A DNA stretch of 43,570 nucleotides. Source: Acidobacteriota bacterium. Lineage in GTDB: Bacteria > Acidobacteriota > Vicinamibacteria > Vicinamibacterales > Vicinamibacteraceae. Position 1 is the first letter of the stretch. Each line of letters begins with the position of its first letter. The stretch is from positions 1 through 43,570 of the forward strand of contig JAEZDP010000001.1 in NCBI GenBank assembly GCA_023418055.1. Reading direction: 5' to 3'. The translations under genes and the position numbers were made by a program. Positions 22,528 to 31,504 of this stretch are shown piece after piece. The notes under the pieces are model-generated. The model saw only the letters and a list, made by a program, of their open reading frames with translations. It searched no databases and had not been told where the DNA came from.

Positions 22528-23948
22528 TTGCCGCCCGGGCCCGCCTCGTCAACGGAGCGTACCTGCTGTCGGACGTGGCTGCCACGTGCGCCGCGCTGGG
22601 ACTCGCCTACCTCGGACGCGGCCTCATCACCAGCGGCGATCTGCCCTTTGTCAGCCCTGAGCTGCCGCCGTTCGGGTGGTACCTCCCACTGCTGGCGCTC
22701 ATCCTGGTCATCTGGCCGCTGGTCTTCTATGCGCTCGGCCTCTACGGACGGCAGGGCCGCAGCCTCCACACCGAGACCTCCGGCGTGGTCACCGGCGTGG
22801 GTGTCGCGGGGCTCGTGCTCATGGCGCTCATCTTCGGCGCCAAGCTCACCTACATCAGCCGCCCGGTCGTCGGCGTCTTCCTCGTCCTCGACGTGCTGCT
22901 GGTGGCCGGCGGACGTCGGCTCGTGCGCAGCCTCCTGCTCGGCGGCGACAGCCGGCGGGCCCTGCTCGTGGCCGGCGGTGCCGACGAAGTGCGCCGGGCC
23001 GTGGCGACCATCGACGCCCATCGCGATTGGGGCCTCGAAGTGGTGGGCGTGCTCACCGACGGCCGGTGGCACGACGCCCCGGATGTCCCGCACCCGGTAC
23101 TGGGCGCCTACCGCGACATCCCGCGCGTGGCGCAGGAAACCCACGCGGCGGAGGTGATCATCGCCCCGGGCCTCAACCACCTCGACGAGCTGCCGCGGAT
23201 TGGCCACGTCATTCAGGCGCTCGAGTCGCAGGGCACCGTCGTCCGCCTCGCGGTCAACTTCTTGCCGCGCTCCATCTCGCGTCTCAGCTTCGACGAGCTG
23301 AGCGACGAGCTGCCGCTCCTGACGTTCTCGACGACGCCCGGGAACGAGGTGCGTCTGGCCGTGCGCCGGATGGTGGACGTGGTGCTGTCGGCCAGTCTGC
23401 TCGTGCTCCTGAGCCCGCTCATGGCCGCCATCGCCGTGGCCATTCCGCTGGCCTCCCGCGGGCCGGTGCTCTTCCGGCAGACGCGGTGCGGCCTGCACGG
23501 ACGCCGCTTCACCTTCCTCAAGTTCCGCACCATGCGCCCCGACGCCGACCAGCTCAAGGCCTCGCTCCAGGCGTTCAACGAGATGGACGGGCCGGCGTTC
23601 AAGATGACCAACGACCCGCGGGTGTTTCCGCTCGGACGTTTCCTGCGCCGCACGAGCCTCGACGAACTGCCCCAGCTCTGGAACATCCTGCACGGCGACA
23701 TGAGCTTCGTCGGACCGCGACCGTCGGTGGTCGAAGAAGTGGAACAGTACGAACCCTGGCAGCGGCGTCGCCTCAGCATGAAGCCCGGACTCACCTGTCT
23801 GTGGCAGGTGAGCGGACGCAGCGAGCTGACCTTCGACGAGTGGATGCGCCTCGACCTCGAGTACATCGACAACTGGTCGCTGTGGCTCGACCTCAAGATT
23901 GCGCTCAAGACCGTCCCCGCCGTGCTGCTTCGCCGCGGCGCCAAGTAG
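22524..23948 (+). CDS. wcaJ: WcaJ-type undecaprenyl-phosphate sugar phosphotransferase (initiating enzyme)
   Basis: A 474-residue inner-membrane enzyme that should move a sugar-1-phosphate from a UDP-sugar to undecaprenyl phosphate, the first step of exopolysaccharide assembly. Four hydrophobic helices lie within the first 140 residues, then a Rossmann-like CoA-binding-3 domain (LLVAGGADEVRRAVATI; EVIIAPGLNHLDELP). From about residue 280 comes the bacterial sugar transferase domain: a re-entrant helix (RRMVDVVLSASLLVLLSPL), LFRQTRCGLHGRRFTFLKFR, RFLRRTSLDELPQLWNIL, MSFVGPRPSVVEE and KPGLTCLWQVSGR. All key motifs are intact. Sugar preference (glucose, galactose or other) cannot be told. It heads the unit wcaJ-methyltransferase-DUF1972 transferase. 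Confidence 0.93.
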   Translation: MIAARARLVNGAYLLSDVAATCAALGLAYLGRGLITSGDLPFVSPELPPFGWYLPLLALILVIWPLVFYALGLYGRQGRSLHTETSGVVTGVGVAGLVLMALIFGAKLTYISRPVVGVFLVLDVLLVAGGRRLVRSLLLGGDSRRALLVAGGADEVRRAVATIDAHRDWGLEVVGVLTDGRWHDAPDVPHPVLGAYRDIPRVAQETHAAEVIIAPGLNHLDELPRIGHVIQALESQGTVVRLAVNFLPRSISRLSFDELSDELPLLTFSTTPGNEVRLAVRRMVDVVLSASLLVLLSPLMAAIAVAIPLASRGPVLFRQTRCGLHGRRFTFLKFRTMRPDADQLKASLQAFNEMDGPAFKMTNDPRVFPLGRFLRRTSLDELPQLWNILHGDMSFVGPRPSVVEEVEQYEPWQRRRLSMKPGLTCLWQVSGRSELTFDEWMRLDLEYIDNWSLWLDLKIALKTVPAVLLRRGAK

Positions 23949-24677
23949 GTGATGGCCGGCGTCGACGGTGAACGACTGCGCCAGCGCGCGGCCGACCTCG
24001 TCCGCGAGGTGTGCCAGCACACCACCCGCCCCGCCCCCCTCATCGTCGAAGCCGGATGTGGCGCGCGGAGCCATCTGGCGCATCCACCCGAAGCCCACAT
24101 CCTCGGGCTCGACCTGTCGCGATCGCAACTGCGCCGGAACGACGTCGTCAGGTGGCGGCTCGAAGGCGACGTGACCCGGCTGCCGCTGGCGACAGGCTGC
24201 GCCGACGCCGCCGTGTCGTGGGACGTGCTCGAACACGTGCCCCATCCCGATGCCGCGCTCGCCGAACTGGCCCGCATCGTGCGCCCGGGCGGCCTCATCG
24301 TGCTCGGCGTGCCCAACGTCGTGTCGGCCAAGGGCCTCGTCACCCGCTTCACCCCCTGGTGGTTCCACGTGTGGGTCTATCGCCGCGTACTCGGTGATGC
24401 CACGGCGGGCACCGAGGCCTCCGATCAGTTCCCGACCTCGATGTCGCTGGGATTGCGCCAGGCCGGGCTGCGGCGCCGGGCCACCGCGCTCGGTCTCGAG
24501 ATCGTGGCCCTCGAGGCCTACGAGGGGCCGGTGCCGCTGCACTTCAGGCGCCGCCATCGCGTGGGGAACTGGACCCTGACCGCGCTCGGATGGCTGTCGC
24601 GGGCGGTGAGCCTCGGCCGCTACGACGCCACGGCGTCCGACCTGGTGGCCGTGCTGCGGCGACCGGAGACGTCATGA
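23949..24677 (+). CDS. SAM-dependent class I methyltransferase
   Basis: A 242-residue Rossmann-fold methyltransferase. Motif I is LIVEAGCGARSHL, the acidic loop is ILGLDLS, and GDVTRLPLATGCADAAVSWD followed by LEHVPHPDAALAELARIVRPGG are motifs II-III of the UbiE/type 11 family. The frame starts with GTG immediately after the wcaJ stop, and an ATG is the next codon; either would work. Its position between two glycan genes suggests it methylates a sugar or the growing glycan end, which in ABC-exported polysaccharides can act as a chain-stop signal read by Wzt. That link is inference. Confidence 0.85.
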   Translation: MMAGVDGERLRQRAADLVREVCQHTTRPAPLIVEAGCGARSHLAHPPEAHILGLDLSRSQLRRNDVVRWRLEGDVTRLPLATGCADAAVSWDVLEHVPHPDAALAELARIVRPGGLIVLGVPNVVSAKGLVTRFTPWWFHVWVYRRVLGDATAGTEASDQFPTSMSLGLRQAGLRRRATALGLEIVALEAYEGPVPLHFRRRHRVGNWTLTALGWLSRAVSLGRYDATASDLVAVLRRPETS

Positions 24678-25816
24678 GCACGCCGGCTCCACGAAAGGGC
24701 GTGCGCATCCTCGGCACGCGTGGCATCCCGAACCGGCATGGCGGATTCGAAGCCTGCGCGGAACACCTCGCACCATGGCTGGTCGAGCGCGGGTGGGACG
24801 TGACGGTGTACTGCCAGGAGCCCTGGGGCCAGCCGCGACGACGGAGCACGTGGCGCGGCGTCACGCTGGAACACCTGCCGACGCGCCTGGAGGGCTCGGC
24901 AGGCAGCGTGGCGTTCGATCTCGCCTCGGCACGACATGCCGCCGCGCACGACGATCTGCTGTTGACGCTGGGCTTCAACACGGCGGTCATCTTCCCCTGG
25001 CACCGGCTGCGCCGCCGTCGCCATGTGGTCAACATGGACGGGCTCGAGTGGCAGCGGGGCAAGTGGCCACTGCCCGTCCGGGCGTGGTTCTACGCCAACA
25101 GCTGGATTGCGGGTGCGTGTGCCCATCGACTGATCGCCGATCACCCGGACATCGCGGCGATGCTCGCCGCGCGTGGGCTGGCCGGGCGGACCGTGATGGT
25201 GCCGTACGGCGCAGACAGGGTGCCCGATGCGCCCGCCGAGCCGCTGCGCGCGTTGCAGCTCACGCCTGGGGGCTTCGCGCTGGTCATCGCCAGAGCCGAG
25301 CCCGAGAACTCGGTGCTCGAAATCGTGCGTGCCTGGAGCATGCGGCCCCGTCCGGTGCCGCTCGTCGTCGTCGGCCACTACGACGCCCTCCGTCCGTACC
25401 ACCAGGCGGTCCGTGCGGCCGCGAACGCCGACGTGTCGTTCGTGGGCGCCGTCTACGACACGCCGCTCGTGCGGGCCCTGCGCGCGCACACGCGGCTGTA
25501 CATCCACGGCCACACCGTGGGCGGCACCAACCCGTCACTCGTCGAGGCGCTCGGCGCGGGCTCGCCGGTGCTCGCGCATGACAACCGCTTCAACCGCTGG
25601 GTCGCCGGCGCGGCCGGGCGCTACTTCGCAAACACCTCCGCGTGCGCCACGCACCTCGACACGCTGCTCGACGATGCGCCGGGGTTGCAGCAGATGCGTG
25701 CGGCGAGCCTCGCGCGCCATGCCGAGGCGTTCACCTGGGAGAAGGTCCTGCCGGCGTACGAAGCCGTGCTGGAGGCGGCACGGGAGCGGCCGGCTCGGCG
25801 AGGCGGGGCTACCTGA
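24674..25816 (+). CDS. DUF1972-type GT4 glycosyltransferase
   Basis: A 380-residue GT-B enzyme. The N-terminal RILGTRGIPNRHGGFEACAE is the hallmark of the DUF1972 group of GT4 transferases found in exopolysaccharide loci (often rhamnosyl- or galactosyl-transferases). The C-terminal half has HGHTVGGTNPSLVEALGAG, the nucleotide-sugar binding E-x7-E-like region of GT4 (the first Glu here belongs to SLVEAL), and ALIARAEPEN-like LVIARAEPENSVLE. ATG 24674 overlaps the methyltransferase stop as ATGA. Its 3' end overlaps the 3' end of smpB, on the other strand, by eight bases, and no terminator is visible between them. Confidence 0.9.
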   Translation: MSTPAPRKGVRILGTRGIPNRHGGFEACAEHLAPWLVERGWDVTVYCQEPWGQPRRRSTWRGVTLEHLPTRLEGSAGSVAFDLASARHAAAHDDLLLTLGFNTAVIFPWHRLRRRRHVVNMDGLEWQRGKWPLPVRAWFYANSWIAGACAHRLIADHPDIAAMLAARGLAGRTVMVPYGADRVPDAPAEPLRALQLTPGGFALVIARAEPENSVLEIVRAWSMRPRPVPLVVVGHYDALRPYHQAVRAAANADVSFVGAVYDTPLVRALRAHTRLYIHGHTVGGTNPSLVEALGAGSPVLAHDNRFNRWVAGAAGRYFANTSACATHLDTLLDDAPGLQQMRAASLARHAEAFTWEKVLPAYEAVLEAARERPARRGGAT

Positions 25817-26291
25817 TCCGGGTTTTCACCGCCGCGCGCGTCTCGCGATCGGTTTCCCGCTTCTTGATGGTCTCGCGTTTGTCGTGCGACTTCTTGCCGC
25901 GCGCGAGCGCGATGTTCACCTTCACTCGGCCGTCCTTGAGGTACATCCGCGTCGGCACCAGCGTGAGGCCCTTCTCGACGGTACGGCCGATCAACTTCCG
26001 GATCTCGGCACGGTTGAGCAGCAGCTTCCGCTTGCGCAGCGGCTCGTGCGACGAGTACCCGCTGTGGCTGTACGGGCTGACGTGGACGTTGTACATCCAG
26101 ACCTCCGACCCCTCCATGCGGGCGTAGCTGTCGCGCAGGTTGACCTTGCCCTCGCGGATGGCCTTGACCTCGGTGCCGAGCAGCACCACGCCCGCTTCCC
26201 AGTGTTCGAGGAACTCGTAGTCGTAGCCGGCCTTGCGGTTGTCGGCCAGCAGTTTCGTGCCGCCCGCGCGGGTCGGCTTGTCGGTTGCCAT
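25809..26291 (-). CDS. smpB: SsrA-binding protein SmpB
   Basis: A 160-residue RNA-binding protein that works with tmRNA to free stalled ribosomes. Conserved blocks are all present: NRKAGYDYEFLEHWEAG, GTEVKAIREGKVNLRDSYA, VHVSPYSHSGY, HEPLRKRKLLLNRAEI and LVPTRMYLKDGRVKVNIAL, plus the basic C-terminal tail that folds in the mRNA channel. ATG 26291 overlaps the pdxA stop (TGATG); a GTG one codon upstream is also in frame. It is the last gene of the minus-strand run from glgX. No tmRNA gene is visible in the window. Confidence 0.97.
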   Translation of the reverse strand: MATDKPTRAGGTKLLADNRKAGYDYEFLEHWEAGVVLLGTEVKAIREGKVNLRDSYARMEGSEVWMYNVHVSPYSHSGYSSHEPLRKRKLLLNRAEIRKLIGRTVEKGLTLVPTRMYLKDGRVKVNIALARGKKSHDKRETIKKRETDRETRAAVKTRIR

Positions 26292-27208
26292 CACGTGTCC
26301 GTCTGCGCCCGGGGCGCGCCTGCTGAAAACCCGCGGGCCGTGGCCAGGCGCGCGGCCAGCACGGTGGCACTCACCATGCTCGACGCGTCGGCTCGTCCCG
26401 TCCCGGCGATGTCGAACGCCGTGCCGTGGTCCACCGACGTGCGCACGAGCGGCAGGCCGAGCGTCACGTTGACCGAAGTGCCGAAGGCCAGCAGCTTGAC
26501 CGGAATCAGGCCCTGGTCATGATACGTCGCCACGACCACGTCGAACTCGCCGCGGACCGCGCGCAGGAACACTGTGTCGCCCGGCAGCGGGCCACGCACG
26601 TCGATGCCTGCCTCCCGGCACTGCGCCACGGCCGGGGCAATCACTGCGTCGTCTTCGTCGCCCATGAGGCCGTGCTCACCGGCATGCGGGTTGAGCCCGG
26701 CGACGGCAATGCGCGGCGAGGCATACCCGAACAGCGGCAGGCTGCGGTGGGTCAGCGTGATGAGCGCGACGAGCCCCGCCGTCGTGAGCAGCGCGGGCAC
26801 CTCGCGCAGCGGCACGTGGATCGTGGCGAGCACCACCCGGAGCGGCTCCGAGTAGAACATCATGGCGACGTCCGGAGTGCCAGTGAGGTGGCCGAGCAGG
26901 TCCGTATGCCCCTTCCAGGGGATGCCGGCCGCGGCAAAGGCCTCCTTGTTCACGGGTGCGGTGGCGATGGCGTCCACCTCGCCGCGCTGCACGGCCTCGA
27001 CGGCGCTGACGAGGGTGTCATACGCGGAGCGGCCGGCTGCCGCCGACACCTCTCCCCTCGCAAAGGCCGCCAGCGCCTCGTCGGAGTGGGGGCCGAACAC
27101 CACAGGCGTACACACGGCACGCACGGCGTCGGACGCGGCTGCCGCGCAGGCGATTTCCGGACCGATGCCGGCGGGATCGCCGACGGTGATGGCCACACGC
27201 GGGGTCAT
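26291..27208 (-). CDS. pdxA: 4-hydroxythreonine-4-phosphate dehydrogenase PdxA
   Basis: A 305-residue NAD-dependent, metal-dependent enzyme of vitamin B6 synthesis that oxidises and decarboxylates 4-phosphohydroxy-L-threonine. Visible signatures: ITVGDPAGIGPEI at the N-terminus, IATAPVNKEAFAAAG, GHTDLLGHLTGT with the first metal His, LNPHAGEHGLMGDEDD with the second His, and VVATYHDQGLIPVK with the third. Start ATG 27208 overlaps the ricT stop as ATGA (27205-27208); a longer form to 27223 would lie in that gene. Length is slightly under the usual 320-330 residues but all catalytic residues are present. Confidence 0.95.
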   Translation of the reverse strand: MTPRVAITVGDPAGIGPEIACAAAASDAVRAVCTPVVFGPHSDEALAAFARGEVSAAAGRSAYDTLVSAVEAVQRGEVDAIATAPVNKEAFAAAGIPWKGHTDLLGHLTGTPDVAMMFYSEPLRVVLATIHVPLREVPALLTTAGLVALITLTHRSLPLFGYASPRIAVAGLNPHAGEHGLMGDEDDAVIAPAVAQCREAGIDVRGPLPGDTVFLRAVRGEFDVVVATYHDQGLIPVKLLAFGTSVNVTLGLPLVRTSVDHGTAFDIAGTGRADASSMVSATVLAARLATARGFSAGAPRAQTDT

Positions 27209-28005
27209 GACCCGCACGCGCACGTGCCACCCTCACTGCCACAGCTGCCATCCTGCGCACACCCGCCCGCGCAGCTGCCGCTCTGCCCACACCCTGCGCG
27301 TGTTTCGCCCTTCGCATTCGGCAGTTCGTAGCGCAGGCAACACTTCAGGCGACCGCACACGCCAGACAACTTCGACGGGCTCAGGCTCAGCTGCTGCTGC
27401 TTCGCCATGCGAATCGACACCGGCTCGAATCCCGTCAACCAGGTGGTGCAGCAGAGCGGCCGCCCACACGTGCCGTATCCCCCGAGCATCCGCGCCTCGT
27501 CACGCACGCCAATCTGTCGCATCTCGATGCGCATGCGGAAGGCGGCGGCCAGGTCGCGCACCAGCTCGCGAAAGTCCACCCGGTGCTCCGCCGTGTAGAA
27601 GAACAGCAGCTTCGATCCATCGAAGGCATGCTCCACACGCGTCAGCTTCATGTCGAGCCCGCGCTCGCGCACCTTCATCTGACACAACTGGAATGCCTCG
27701 CGCTCCTTCACCTGCTGCTGCAGCCGCAGCCGGATGTCGTCTTGGGACACCCGCCGGACGACGGTGGGCGGCGGGTCGTCGGTCGGTTGCCGTCGCGTGG
27801 CCAGCACTGAGGGCTCGCGCACCACCGTGCCGCAGGCCTGCCCGCCCCCCTCGCTCACCACCACATCGTCGCCCGGCACGAGAGGCGGATCGAAGGCGAG
27901 TTCGGGGACGAGGAACGCCTGCCGGCGGCCGACCGGCCGATGGCGCACGCTGACGGTCATCGGCTGGAGGGCCTTCTCACGCGTCTGTTCGTTCCTCGAC
28001 TCCAT
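27205..28005 (-). CDS. ricT: PSP1/YaaT (RicT)-family regulatory protein with Cys-rich tail
   Basis: A 266-residue PSP1-domain protein. Conserved cores are RHRPVGRRQAF early on, FFYTAEHRVDFRELVRDL, the cysteine motif GRPLCCTTWLTGFEPVS and GVCGRLKCCLRYE. In Bacillus subtilis RicT works with RicA and RicF, binds iron-sulfur clusters and helps RNase Y; in other phyla the role is not settled. Beyond the family core is an extra tail of about 28 residues with seven Cys (CGQSGSCAGGC and SCGSEGGTCACGS). It starts at an ATG overlapping the holB stop (TGATG) and sits beside holB, an arrangement common in Firmicutes and Acidobacteriota. Confidence 0.9.
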   Translation of the reverse strand: MESRNEQTREKALQPMTVSVRHRPVGRRQAFLVPELAFDPPLVPGDDVVVSEGGGQACGTVVREPSVLATRRQPTDDPPPTVVRRVSQDDIRLRLQQQVKEREAFQLCQMKVRERGLDMKLTRVEHAFDGSKLLFFYTAEHRVDFRELVRDLAAAFRMRIEMRQIGVRDEARMLGGYGTCGRPLCCTTWLTGFEPVSIRMAKQQQLSLSPSKLSGVCGRLKCCLRYELPNAKGETRAGCGQSGSCAGGCAQDGSCGSEGGTCACGS

Positions 28006-29006
28006 CACAGCTCGCACGCCAGCCAGTCGGCCACGACCTTGGCACTCTGGTTCCGCTCGACGGCCCGCCGGGCGCCTTCCACGAGGTGAAAGGCATCCAC
28101 GATGCGACGTCCCGGGTAGTGCCGTGCCAGCGCCTGCAGTGGCCCGGCCAGGTCCGGGCTGGTGAGCGTCCGCTCGGGCGCCTGGGCCGACACGCCGCCG
28201 ACGTCGCGCAACAGCATCGAGAGCGCGTCGAGACGACGCCCGAGCAACTCGCGCTCGCTCGCGGCGCCCTTCTTGCGGCCGGTCTCGACCAGGCGCTGCG
28301 CCATGGTGAGACGCACCGCCGCCGACGGCGATGGGCCGAGCCCCTGCAGCACGGTCAGCGCCACGCGTCGCGCGTCGTCGAGGTCCCCTGCATCGGCCGC
28401 CAGCGCACGCGACACGCAGCCGTCAGCCACCGCCGCCAGCGACAGGGCCGCCGCATCGGCCGTACCTCGCGCACGGAGCACCTGCGCCACTTCCGCCGTG
28501 GTGAGGCGTCCGAACCGGAACCGCGGACAGCGTGACCGCACGGTCACGAGAAGCGCCTCGACGCGCGAGGTCACCAGGATGAACATCGACGAGGGCGGGG
28601 GCTCTTCAAGCGTCTTGAGCAGCGCGTTCTGCGCAGCGGGCTGCAGGCGGTCGGCGTCATCGACGATGACAACGCGGCGGCGGCCCTCGAAGGGCCGATA
28701 GCTTGCAGCCCCAATCACCTCGCGGGCCATGTCCACGGTGATGGTGCCCTTCTCGTTGGGCGCCACGAGGAGGACGTCTGGATGCGCCCCGCGCGCGATG
28801 CGGGCGCACACCCCGCACGTGTTGCACGCCATGCCGTCCGTGCAGGCGGTGCAGTTGACCGCTGCGGCCAGATGCAGGGCCACAGTGCGCTTGCCCACCC
28901 CCTCGACGCCATCGAAGATCAGGCTGTGCGGCAGAGTGCCGCCGGCCACGGCCCTGGCCAACAGCGCACGGACATGGTCATGTCCGACCAGGACAGGCAG
29001 CGTCAT
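28005..29006 (-). CDS. holB: DNA polymerase III subunit delta-prime
   Basis: A 333-residue clamp-loader AAA+ protein. LIFDGVEGVGKRTVALHLA is the Walker A region, CTACTDGMACNTCGVCARI the zinc module, RRVVIVDDADRLQPAAQNAL the Walker B region and LLKTLEEPPPSSMFILVTS the segment before sensor 1; the trans-acting SRC motif is VRSRCPRFRF. The C-terminal collar domain is present. The Walker A lysine is kept, so it may bind ATP. Start ATG overlaps the upstream PBP stop as ATGA (29003-29006). Confidence 0.93.
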   Translation of the reverse strand: MTLPVLVGHDHVRALLARAVAGGTLPHSLIFDGVEGVGKRTVALHLAAAVNCTACTDGMACNTCGVCARIARGAHPDVLLVAPNEKGTITVDMAREVIGAASYRPFEGRRRVVIVDDADRLQPAAQNALLKTLEEPPPSSMFILVTSRVEALLVTVRSRCPRFRFGRLTTAEVAQVLRARGTADAAALSLAAVADGCVSRALAADAGDLDDARRVALTVLQGLGPSPSAAVRLTMAQRLVETGRKKGAASERELLGRRLDALSMLLRDVGGVSAQAPERTLTSPDLAGPLQALARHYPGRRIVDAFHLVEGARRAVERNQSAKVVADWLACEL

Positions 29007-31468
29007 GGGTCCTGCTTGGACGACGGCGAGTCGTCGCCGCCCTTGCGCGTGCGCGGCGACTCCGTGCGCTTCTTGCGATCGTCGTCGTCATCGTCGTCGT
29101 TGTCGTTGCCGCGACGGCCGAACAGGCGTCCCCAGAACCCGCGTTTCTTCTCGGGTTCGGCCTTGGCCGGTTCTTCCTTGTCCTCTGCCGACGCGACGAC
29201 CGCAGCCTCGCCGGCCGCCTTGGGGGCCTCGTCGACGGCCGGCTGCGGAATGCTGCGAGGGATGGACGCGGAGGGCAGCCCGGCCTGCTCCGCCGTCACC
29301 GGGCGAACACCGGTCTCGCGGCCGAACGCGCCGGCCAGCCGTGCCCAGAAGCCCGGGCCATCGTGTTCGGTGCAGGACTCGCGCGGTTCGGTGCCGCGGC
29401 GGAAATACTCGCCGTAGACCATCGACCGTTCTTCGATGCCATCTTCGGTGTCGACGGGCACGTGCGCGCAGCCCTGCGCGGCGCGCTTGCCGGTGACGCG
29501 GCACACCTGCAGGCTCACGATGTTGTCGGGCCGTTCGAACGGCGTGGCCTCGTCCTTCTCGGTCGCGGCCCGCATCACGCTCGCCCACAGGGGCACGGCC
29601 AACTCGCCCGCGTAGCCGTTGGCGATGATGGACTTGGGGCGGTCGAACCCCATCCAGACGCCCGTCACCACTTGGGGCGTGTAGCCGACGAACCATACGT
29701 CAAGGTAGTCGTTGGTCGTGCCGGTCTTGCCGGCAGCCGGCAGGCGGAAACCGTCGGCCCGGGCGCGCCATCCGGTGCCCGAGTTGATGACGTCGGCCAG
29801 CATCGTCGTCACGAGAAACGCCGTCTGGGGCGAGAACACCTGACGACTCTCGTCCTTGACGCTGAACAGGACCTCGCCGTCGCGTGACTCGACACGGCGG
29901 ATGAGATACGGCGTCCGCAGCACGCCACCGGTGGCAAACGACCCGTACGCCGCGGTCAAGGAGGTGAGCGTCACCTCGCCGGCCCCCAGGGCCATCGAAG
30001 GCACGGCGGGCATGTCACCGAGCGCGAGGTCGCGCGCCGTGGTGACCGTCTTGTCGATCCCGACCGTGCGCAGCAACTGCACGGCAGCGCGGTTGCTCGA
30101 CGTGCGCAGGCCCGTGCGCAGCGTCATGCTGTCGGCCGACGAGTGTTCGTCTTCGGGAACGTATTCCCCCTGGGGCGTGTTGATCGGGTCGTTCAGGTTG
30201 CTGACGATCGAGGCCGGCGACTGTCCGGCTTCGATGGCCGCGGCATAGACGATGGGCTTGAAGGCCGAGCCCGACTGGCGTTTCGCCTGTACAGCCCTGT
30301 TGAAGCGGCTCTCGGCGAAGTTGCGGCCGCCGACCACGGCCCGCAGCGCCCCGGTGGCCGGGTCCATGACGACGACGGCGGCCTGCAGGTAATCGGGAGC
30401 TTCCCCTTCACGCACCTCGATCTCGCTGCGTGGCGTGTGCGGATAGCCGCGGCGCTTCTCGACCTGTTCCAGCCTCGCCTCGACGGCCTTCTCCGCCTGC
30501 AGCTGCAGCTCGGGCACGATGGTGGTGAACACCCGGAGTCCGCCTTCAGACACCAGCTCCCAGCCGAATCGATCGACCAGTTCGCGGCGCACCTGCTCCT
30601 TGAAGTACAGACCGAAGGCTTCTTCCCGCCGCAGCTGGTTGCGCAGCGTGACCTTGGCCTCGCGGGCCTGCTCGAAGGTGGCCTGATCGATGGCGCCCGA
30701 ATCGAGCATCGTCCGCAACACGATGGCGCGCCGGGCGACGGCCTTGTCCATGTTGATGCTCGGCGCGTAACTCGACGGCGACTGAATCAGCCCTGCGAGC
30801 AGGGCGGCCTCGGCGACGTCGAGGTCGGAGGCCGGCTTGCCGAAGAAGCCGAGCGAGGCCGCCTGTACGCCGTGGAAGCCGTCGCCGAAGTACACCTTGT
30901 TGAGGTAGAGCTCGAGGATCTCGTCCTTGGCGTAGTTGCCTTCGATCATGAGAGCCGCGAAGGCCTCGGTGAGCTTGCGGCTGTAGGTCTTCTGCCGGGT
31001 GAGGAAGCTCAGCCGCGCGAGCTGCTGCGTGATGGTGCTGCCGCCCTGTGAGCGCGTGCCCGTGCGCGCATTGGCGATGGCGGCGGCGCCGATGCGGATG
31101 ATGTCCACGCCGTTGTGCTTGTAGAAGCGCTGGTCTTCCACCGACAGCACGGCCGCCTTCATGTGGGGCGAGATCGCCGACAGCGGGATCTCGATGCGCT
31201 GTTCCTTGAAGATCGTGAAGACGGGCGTGTCGCTCGCGTCGAGGATGGTCGTGGCCTGCGCCATGTCGGTGACGCCGCGCAGCGTGTCGGCGTCGGGCAG
31301 CGACCGGCGGATGTCCCACGCGAACCAGACCCCGTAACCGAACGCCCCCCACGCCGCCAGCGACGTCACCACCAGCAGCGCCACGACCGCGGGTGGAGGC
31401 CGGAGCGCCATCGTGCGGACGCGGCCGGGGGCGCGTCCGCTCAGCCATTGTTCGAGTCGCCGTCGCAT
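29003..31468 (-). CDS. mrcA: Class A penicillin-binding protein (PBP1A type)
   Basis: An 821-residue bifunctional peptidoglycan synthase anchored by one N-terminal helix (residues about 25-50). The GT51 glycosyltransferase domain shows AAVLSVEDQRFYKHNGVD with the catalytic Glu near 108, GGSTITQQLAR and LELYLNKVYFGDG. The transpeptidase domain carries QSGSAFKPIVY with the active Ser near 400, RTSSNRAAV as SxN and AGKTGTTNDY as KTG near 580. The last 90 residues are disordered, Pro/Ala/Lys-rich, then a run of Asp (DNDDDDDDD) and a basic end. It follows glgX by 36 bases and is the second gene of the minus-strand run. Confidence 0.95.
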   Translation of the reverse strand: MRRRLEQWLSGRAPGRVRTMALRPPPAVVALLVVTSLAAWGAFGYGVWFAWDIRRSLPDADTLRGVTDMAQATTILDASDTPVFTIFKEQRIEIPLSAISPHMKAAVLSVEDQRFYKHNGVDIIRIGAAAIANARTGTRSQGGSTITQQLARLSFLTRQKTYSRKLTEAFAALMIEGNYAKDEILELYLNKVYFGDGFHGVQAASLGFFGKPASDLDVAEAALLAGLIQSPSSYAPSINMDKAVARRAIVLRTMLDSGAIDQATFEQAREAKVTLRNQLRREEAFGLYFKEQVRRELVDRFGWELVSEGGLRVFTTIVPELQLQAEKAVEARLEQVEKRRGYPHTPRSEIEVREGEAPDYLQAAVVVMDPATGALRAVVGGRNFAESRFNRAVQAKRQSGSAFKPIVYAAAIEAGQSPASIVSNLNDPINTPQGEYVPEDEHSSADSMTLRTGLRTSSNRAAVQLLRTVGIDKTVTTARDLALGDMPAVPSMALGAGEVTLTSLTAAYGSFATGGVLRTPYLIRRVESRDGEVLFSVKDESRQVFSPQTAFLVTTMLADVINSGTGWRARADGFRLPAAGKTGTTNDYLDVWFVGYTPQVVTGVWMGFDRPKSIIANGYAGELAVPLWASVMRAATEKDEATPFERPDNIVSLQVCRVTGKRAAQGCAHVPVDTEDGIEERSMVYGEYFRRGTEPRESCTEHDGPGFWARLAGAFGRETGVRPVTAEQAGLPSASIPRSIPQPAVDEAPKAAGEAAVVASAEDKEEPAKAEPEKKRGFWGRLFGRRGNDNDDDDDDDRKKRTESPRTRKGGDDSPSSKQDP

Positions 31469-31504
31469 GGATCCAGGGCCTCCCCGGCTAGCGTACCACC
31501 CGCC

